A stretch of DNA of 64,000 nucleotides from Enterobacteriaceae bacterium UBA5654 (GTDB lineage Bacteria > Pseudomonadota > Gammaproteobacteria > Enterobacterales > Enterobacteriaceae): the NCBI GenBank assembly GCA_002421005.1, contig DIJC01000020.1, positions 62,001-126,000 on the forward strand, in the 5' to 3' direction. Shown here piece after piece: positions 59,210 to 64,000 of the stretch. Under the pieces are notes generated by a model. The model saw only the letters and a list, made by a program, of their open reading frames with translations. It had not been told where the DNA came from and did no database searches. Position numbers and translations under genes: made by a program. Position 1 is the stretch's first letter, and each line of letters begins with the position of its first letter.

Positions 59210-60154
59210 TTAAGCTCGTCCTTCTTTATCGCGTAATAGCCAAATTTGCAAAATACTCACGACCATTAAAATGAGTAGCTGAATAATTGACAGCGCTGCG
59301 CCATAACCCAGTCGGCCATTAATAAACGAATTGTTGTAAATCAGGAAAACGCTGGTAAGGGTTTTATCCATCGGGCCGCCATTGGTCATGATATAAAACT
59401 GATCGAAGGCCAGCAGTGAACCGGTGACGGAGAGAATTAGCGTTAGCATAAACGTGCGCCGCATCAGCGGCAGCGTAATGTAGAATAAACGTCGCCAGCC
59501 AACCGCACCATCGACCTGCGCAGCATGATAAATATCTTTACTGATCCCCTGTAACCCCACCAGCAGCAGGATCATATTGAAACCCAGCGTTTTCCATAAC
59601 ACCATCGTGATGACCACGATCAGGCTCATGCTGAGCGAGTCCTGGTACATGATCGGCGATTCAACCAGATTAAGGGAAACCGCAAGGTGGTTAAGTAAAC
59701 CGAAACGAATATCCAGCAGCCATTTCCATAAGATACTGGCGGTGCCGAAGCCGATTACCGTCGGAAGAAAATAGATGCTACGAAAGAAAGCGACGCCGGG
59801 CCTGCCGCTGTTTTTGACTAACGACGCCAGAAACATCGACAGTATAAAAATAAGCGGGGTCACGATAAGGGCGTAGGCAAAGGTAAATTTTAGCGCGTGC
59901 CAGAAAACATCATCCTGGAAAATATTGGTATAGTTCATCCAGCCAATGAATTTGGTTTTACCAAACATTGGCCATTTGAAGAATGACATCCACGCGGTCA
60001 TCATGAGCGGAATGACAAAGAAAAATACCATTATCGCTAGTACCGGTAAAATAAATAAAAAACCTAAATATCCCTTGCGGTTGTTTTTCCTGAATTTTGG
60101 CAGGGCAGCGTTCTGAAAAATATGTGATTGCGGAACTTCCTTTTGTGCAAACAT
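59210..60154 (-). CDS. Sugar ABC transporter permease, MalF type
   Basis: A 314-residue inner-membrane permease with six helices after a roughly 30-residue cytosolic N-terminus, and the EAA loop ISKDIYHAAQVDGAVGWRRL. ATG at 60154 is preferred because GAGG is 8 bases upstream; GTG at 60163 and ATG at 60160 are in the same frame but too close to that site. It pairs with the MalG-type protein. The 74-bp gap to the binding-protein gene has no strong hairpin. Confidence 0.88.
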   Translation of the reverse strand: MFAQKEVPQSHIFQNAALPKFRKNNRKGYLGFLFILPVLAIMVFFFVIPLMMTAWMSFFKWPMFGKTKFIGWMNYTNIFQDDVFWHALKFTFAYALIVTPLIFILSMFLASLVKNSGRPGVAFFRSIYFLPTVIGFGTASILWKWLLDIRFGLLNHLAVSLNLVESPIMYQDSLSMSLIVVITMVLWKTLGFNMILLLVGLQGISKDIYHAAQVDGAVGWRRLFYITLPLMRRTFMLTLILSVTGSLLAFDQFYIMTNGGPMDKTLTSVFLIYNNSFINGRLGYGAALSIIQLLILMVVSILQIWLLRDKEGRA

Positions 60155-60237
60155 TCTCATCACCTCAGCAGGTCATCTGTCTACGGAAAGTTGTCGGCAG
60201 ACGACCTATGTGTTTATTGAATCAAAAAAACTTAAAC

Positions 60238-61488
60238 TTACTCTTCTGCCATTTTTATGATTTGGTTGATTTTCTGATCCGCCGTCTTCAGTGCGCCGTC
60301 AATATCGCCATCAAATATCGATTTTTGCAGCATGGTCAGCCAGGGACTATTGGTGGCGTTAAAGGTTTCATTGTAAGGAACCAGGAAAGGAATATACCCT
60401 TTCGCCAGCGCTTTGTTGGCCAGCAGGTATTTGGGGTCCTGCTGGCTGTACGGGTTATCACTGGCATCCATGCGCGTCGGAACGAAGCCATTTTTTGCCA
60501 GCAGTTCGACCTGGGTATTTTTTGACAGCGTCCAGTTGATGAAATCAATCGCTTCATCCTGATGTTTACTGCCTACCGGTAACGCGAATGCGTCGCCGCC
60601 GGTAAAAGACGCCCAGTCACCTTTTTTCTCGCCGGGGAAATAGGTAACGCCGTATTCAAAGTTGGGATATTGCTCTTTAAATACTTTGAACGTGAATGCG
60701 CCGCTACCGACCATGGCAATCTTGCCGGAGGCAAAATAATCGTTCAGAGACGCATCCAGCCGGGACATCGGCGACATCAGGCCGTCTTTGTACATGTTAT
60801 GGAAAAAGGTCAGCGTTCTTTTGTTATTTTCAGAGTTAACGACGGATTTTTTGCCATCGCTGGAAATAACACTTCCGCCGTTGGCCCACAGATACGGCAT
60901 AAAAGTAAAGGCCAGGCCGCCGGAACTGGTTCCCGGAATGCTGAGACCGTAATACTCTTTACCGAGCTGACGGATTTTTTCCGAATATTCACGTAATTCC
61001 GCCAGCGTTTCGGGGGGATGATTGGGGTCTAAACCCGCTTCACGGAACAGTTTTTTATTGTAAAACAGCAGGGCGGATTCAGCGGCGAACGGCACGGCGT
61101 AAAATTTGCCGTTATAAGTACCTATTCCTTTCAGTGTCGGACTGAACTGGCTCACGTAATCCATTTTGCCGATTTTTTCCGTCAGATCGACAAGCTGTTC
61201 GGAACGATTAAGTTCAGGGAAATAGACCAGATCAATGGCGACAATATCGGGTGGATTACCCACGCCAATCGCTGAACTCAGCTTCGTTAACATCTGCGCA
61301 TTGGGGATCTCATTTAACTTAACGGTAACTTTATCCTGCGATTTATTGTATTCACTAACCAGCATCGGCAGAGCGGATTGATCGCTACGGGCCCAGAAGT
61401 TAACGACCTCTTTGGCCTGCGCGAAATGGCTGTATGAAGCCGTTATCAAACAGGCCGCTGCGGTAGTGTATATAATTTTTGAAACCAT
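60238..61488 (-). CDS. Sugar-binding protein 1 (tandem pair, downstream copy)
   Basis: A 416-residue family 1 extracellular solute-binding protein with a signal peptide ending AQA before residue 27. About two thirds of residues match the next protein upstream, by eye. Shared blocks are SEQLVDLT, LREYSEKI, WANGGS-type loops, GEKKGDWASF and KNGFVPTRMDASDNPY. ATG at 61488 is chosen because AGAGG precedes it by 5 bases; GTG at 61494 is in the same frame. It should deliver an oligosaccharide to the permeases. Having two paralogous binding proteins with one permease pair suggests two related ligands or two affinity ranges. Confidence 0.9.
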   Translation of the reverse strand: MVSKIIYTTAAACLITASYSHFAQAKEVVNFWARSDQSALPMLVSEYNKSQDKVTVKLNEIPNAQMLTKLSSAIGVGNPPDIVAIDLVYFPELNRSEQLVDLTEKIGKMDYVSQFSPTLKGIGTYNGKFYAVPFAAESALLFYNKKLFREAGLDPNHPPETLAELREYSEKIRQLGKEYYGLSIPGTSSGGLAFTFMPYLWANGGSVISSDGKKSVVNSENNKRTLTFFHNMYKDGLMSPMSRLDASLNDYFASGKIAMVGSGAFTFKVFKEQYPNFEYGVTYFPGEKKGDWASFTGGDAFALPVGSKHQDEAIDFINWTLSKNTQVELLAKNGFVPTRMDASDNPYSQQDPKYLLANKALAKGYIPFLVPYNETFNATNSPWLTMLQKSIFDGDIDGALKTADQKINQIIKMAEE

Positions 61489-61584
61489 AAACACCTCTTC
61501 GTATTTAATTGTTAAAAGCCTGAGCGCGTAGCTTCACAATGCGTAAAATGAATACAGTGTGCGCCTGGCTTTATCGATGGGATA

Positions 61585-61615
61585 TTAGTAAAATGACGCA
61601 GAGTCAATTTACTAA
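61585..61615. repeat. 31-bp near-perfect palindrome between binding-protein genes
   Basis: TTAGTAAA-A-TGAC, then GCAGA, then GTCA-A-TTTACTAA: 12 of 13 pairs match, with one A-A mismatch. Possible LacI-type or other operator, or an mRNA stem that protects the upstream binding-protein message. Confidence 0.7.
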
Positions 61616-61630
61616 TGCGTGTACTCCTTG

Positions 61631-61655
61631 CCTGTTGATAATTAATTTCAACAGG
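61631..61655. repeat. Stem-loop after the upstream binding-protein gene
   Basis: CCTGTTGA (61631-61638), TAATTAATT loop, TCAACAGG (61648-61655). On the transcribed (minus) strand it is followed by CAAGGAG rather than T residues, so it is probably a stability or partial-attenuation hairpin. Confidence 0.65.
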
Positions 61656-61687
61656 TTTTCATTACGCTGAAATCATCTTCCTGGTAT

Positions 61688-62938
61688 TTATTCCTGCGAC
61701 ATTTTTATAATCTGTTTGAATTTCTGATCGGCGGTATTCAGTGCATTATCCACATCCCCTTCAAAAATAGATTTCTGCAACATGGTCAGGAATGGGCTAC
61801 TGGGCGCGCTAATGGCTTCGTTATATGCAGGCAAATAGACAGAGCGTCCGTTAGCCAGGGCTTTGGTTGCTAACAGAAACCTGGGATCTTTCTGGTTATA
61901 CGGGTTATCGCTGGCGTCCATACGCGTAGGCACAAAACCATTTTTTGCCAGCAGTTCGATCTGTGTTTCTTTAGATAGCGCCCAATCGATAAAGTCGATG
62001 GCTTCCTGTTGGTGCTTACTTTTGACAGGGACGGCAAGCGCATCCCCTCCCGCAAAAGAGGCCCAGTCGCCTTTTTTCTCACCCGGATAATACCCTACGC
62101 CATATTCGATATGCGGGTAGCTGTCTTTGAAGACTTTAAAGACAAAAGCACCCGAACCGACCATACCGATTTTCCCTGAAGCAAAACTATCAATCAGCGA
62201 GTTATCCCCTCTGGAAACAGGAGACATCAGGCCGTCAGTATACATTTTGTGGAAAAATAACAGGGTGCGTTTATTACTTTCTGAATTAATAACGGATTGC
62301 TTACCCTCATCAGTAAAGACGTCGCCGCCATTGGCCCACATATAGGGCAGGAGAGTAAATGCCAGGCAGCCAGAGCAGGTGCCGGGGATAGCAAAGCCGT
62401 AGTATCCGTCGCCAATCTTATTAATTTTCTCGGAATACTCTCTTAATTCCTGTAGCGTTTCTGGCGGTCTTTCAGGATCTAACCCCGCCTGGCGAAATAT
62501 CTTTTTGTTGTAAAATAAGAAGGAAGACTCGGCAGAAAATGGCACGCCGTAGAGACGTCCTTTGGAGACGCCGATGGTTTTCAGGGAGCCGCTGAGTTGC
62601 TTAATATAATCCCGGTCGCCAATTTTATCCGTCAGGTCTACCAGTTGTTCAGAACCATGAAGCTGCGGCAGAAAAGAGACATCCAGCGCCACCAGGTCCG
62701 GGGCGCTGTCGGCGGCAATCGATGAGCTAAGCTTGGTTAACATGCTCTCGCCGGGGATCATGTTCAGCTTAATATTGACTTTATCCTGGGATTTATTATA
62801 AGCCGCAACCAGCAGTTCCAGTGACGTCTGATTAGAGCGCCCCCAGAAGGTAACAGTTTCTTTTGCGTGTGCAATGCTACCCAATGTCGCAGAAATAATA
62901 CAGGCGGCAAGAGTGGTATGTAGAGCCTTTGAAAACAT
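61688..62938 (-). CDS. Sugar-binding protein 2 (tandem pair, upstream copy)
   Basis: A 416-residue family 1 solute-binding protein, paralogous to the downstream copy. The signal peptide ends AHA before residue 27. A difference is Cys-Ser-Gly-Cys in GTCSGCLAF, where the other copy has Ser-Ser-Gly-Gly; the two cysteines might form a periplasmic disulfide near the ligand site. The leader GAGGTGTTTATG is the same in both genes, so the duplication included the ribosome-binding site. ATG at 62938 is chosen; GTG at 62944 is in the same frame. It starts 16 bp after the lacI-type stop and must share its transcript. Confidence 0.9.
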   Translation of the reverse strand: MFSKALHTTLAACIISATLGSIAHAKETVTFWGRSNQTSLELLVAAYNKSQDKVNIKLNMIPGESMLTKLSSSIAADSAPDLVALDVSFLPQLHGSEQLVDLTDKIGDRDYIKQLSGSLKTIGVSKGRLYGVPFSAESSFLFYNKKIFRQAGLDPERPPETLQELREYSEKINKIGDGYYGFAIPGTCSGCLAFTLLPYMWANGGDVFTDEGKQSVINSESNKRTLLFFHKMYTDGLMSPVSRGDNSLIDSFASGKIGMVGSGAFVFKVFKDSYPHIEYGVGYYPGEKKGDWASFAGGDALAVPVKSKHQQEAIDFIDWALSKETQIELLAKNGFVPTRMDASDNPYNQKDPRFLLATKALANGRSVYLPAYNEAISAPSSPFLTMLQKSIFEGDVDNALNTADQKFKQIIKMSQE

Positions 62939-62954
62939 AAACACCTCGGTTTTG

Positions 62955-63983
62955 TTAACTTATGGAATATCTACAACTTGATTCACTCATTTGCAGGTAG
63001 CAGGGAACGATAATTTTTCCCCGGTGGACCTGCCCATCAATTTTTTCTATTAAACATTTACCGGCGATCCGGCCTAATTCTTTTAACTCAAAATCAACGC
63101 TGCTAAGCGTCGGGCGACAGAGTTCGGTAATTACCTGCCAGTTATCGTAACTCACGACCGCCACATCTTTTGGCACCTGGCGATGATGTTCATGTAATGC
63201 CTGTAATACGCCATGGGCGATTAAATCATTTCCGGTAATAATGCCGTCCACTTCAGGACACCGGGTCAGAATTTCCCGTGCAGCGGCATAGCCATGTTCA
63301 GAATTCCACGGACCGTATTGCAGCGGATAATGTTTTAAGCCGTGAGCAGATAGCACGCTTTTACAGCCAGCATCGCGCTGGCGGACCGCCATAAAATGTG
63401 CAGGCCCGGTAATTTGCACAATATGTTTGCAGCCCTGGGTGATCAAATGCTGACTGGCAAGCTGGCCCGCACCGATATCATCAGGCAGGACGCAAAGGGC
63501 ATTTTCATCTTCAACGTCGGTGTAGGCATAGACTACCGGCGTCTGATTCTTTTTCATTGGCAGCGGCAGGCGGGTATCCGTTTTAGCAGCGGTGACAATA
63601 ATGCCGTCAACGCGTTTTGCCAGTAAAGAATCAACATGTCTTTTAAGTTCCTGCTCGCAGCCGCCAGCATTGCACAGGAACACGGATATTTGCGCTTCCG
63701 CCAGCGCGTTCTCTATTCCATTAAGAATAGGCAGACTGAAACGTCCGTAATTATCGCTGGATAATAATCCAATGGTGTATGTTTTCTTTTGATGCAGCGC
63801 GCGTGCCAGTTCGCTCGGTCGGTAATCCAGTTCGTTAATGACTCTCTTAACGTTATCCTGGGTTTGCCGACTAATTGATCCGGTGCCGTTCATGACTTTT
63901 GACACGGTACTAATACTGACATTGGCTGCACTGGCAATGTCTTTTATCGTGACGCGAGTGCCTGGTTTGCTTTTTTTCATCAT
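62955..63983 (-). CDS. LacI-family transcriptional regulator
   Basis: A 342-residue regulator. The helix-turn-helix and hinge occupy residues 10-65 (VTIKDIASAANVSISTVSKV and YRPSELARAL), followed by a periplasmic-binding-protein-like sensor domain (about 68-335). It is first in the operon and only 16 bp from the next gene, so it would control its own transcription. The operon promoter and main operator lie to the right of the window. No Shine-Dalgarno-like sequence is obvious in the 17 bases visible upstream of the two adjacent ATGs. The inducer is unknown, probably a product of the glycan. Confidence 0.92.
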   Translation of the reverse strand: MMKKSKPGTRVTIKDIASAANVSISTVSKVMNGTGSISRQTQDNVKRVINELDYRPSELARALHQKKTYTIGLLSSDNYGRFSLPILNGIENALAEAQISVFLCNAGGCEQELKRHVDSLLAKRVDGIIVTAAKTDTRLPLPMKKNQTPVVYAYTDVEDENALCVLPDDIGAGQLASQHLITQGCKHIVQITGPAHFMAVRQRDAGCKSVLSAHGLKHYPLQYGPWNSEHGYAAAREILTRCPEVDGIITGNDLIAHGVLQALHEHHRQVPKDVAVVSYDNWQVITELCRPTLSSVDFELKELGRIAGKCLIEKIDGQVHRGKIIVPCYLQMSESSCRYSIS

Positions 63984-64000
63984 TAGAGGAGGCCAGGTTA

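Larger units (their letters stand above)
61489..61687. promoter_or_regulatory. Intergenic region between the two binding-protein genes
   Basis: A 199-bp gap inside an otherwise tightly packed operon. It holds two inverted repeats (listed separately) and AT-rich sequence that could carry an internal promoter for the downstream genes. No coding frame stands out. Confidence 0.5.

Noticed and set aside
1..64000. CRISPR arrays, insertion sequences, phage genes, tRNA or rRNA genes
   Set aside because: Looked for regular repeats, transposase or integrase motifs and cloverleaf-like segments; none were seen.

Overview
The window is chromosomal DNA of an enteric bacterium (order Enterobacterales, family Enterobacteriaceae). 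From about 12.4 to 50 kb the gene order follows the Escherichia/Salmonella/Klebsiella backbone almost gene for gene: hemB, an autotransporter, iprA, ampH, sbmA, yaiW, yaiY, yaiZ, ddlA, iraP, psiF, proC, yaiI, aroL, yaiA, aroM, ppnP, rdgC, mak, sbcCD, phoBR, brnQ, proY, malZ, acpH, queA, tgt, yajC, secD, secF. A CBS-domain cystathionine beta-synthase with a cystathionine gamma-lyase is a Klebsiella-type trait that E. coli K-12 lacks, so Klebsiella, Raoultella, Kosakonia or Enterobacter relatives are the best guess; the species cannot be read from the sequence. phoA and dgcC, which E. coli has between iraP and proC, are missing. I see no tRNA, rRNA, insertion sequence, integrase or CRISPR array.

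Region 1 (1-12.4 kb) stands where E. coli has tauABCD next to hemB. It looks like a sulfur-scavenging block. It holds a TauA/SsuA-like binding protein (cut by the window start), a TauD-like dioxygenase, a peroxiredoxin with an overlapping ArsR-type regulator, a small ElaB/YqjD-like membrane protein and a complete polar-amino-acid ABC transporter. Reverse-transsulfuration genes (mtcC, mtcB) follow, and then a divergent second metNIQ set. Together they could import methionine or other organosulfur compounds and route the sulfur to cysteine.

Region 2 (12.4-50 kb) is the conserved backbone: haem, cell-envelope, proline and aromatic biosynthesis, DNA repair (SbcCD, RdgC), phosphate sensing (PhoBR with a Pho box), amino-acid permeases, maltodextrin breakdown, queuosine tRNA modification and the SecDF-YajC complex. 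Insertions or differences from E. coli are an intact autotransporter where K-12 has a pseudogene, an extensin-like probable zinc peptidase beside ddlA, and an MdtG-like exporter. A short leucine-rich upstream reading frame overlaps the brnQ start.

Region 3 (50-64 kb, all on the minus strand) is the most unusual part. Reading in the direction of transcription, one eleven-gene operon encodes a LacI regulator, two paralogous sugar-binding proteins, two ABC permeases, a GH127 beta-L-arabinofuranosidase, an MsmK/UgpC-type ATPase, a glycyl-radical-enzyme activase, a glycyl radical enzyme, a GH125 alpha-mannosidase-like enzyme and a GH43 arabinofuranosidase/xylosidase. None of the glycosidases has a signal peptide, so oligosaccharides would be imported whole and taken apart in the cytoplasm. 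An oxygen-sensitive radical enzyme inside a glycan-import operon is not a pairing I recognise. It is the best candidate here for an undescribed system, probably anaerobic use of an arabinose-bearing glycan or glycoconjugate.
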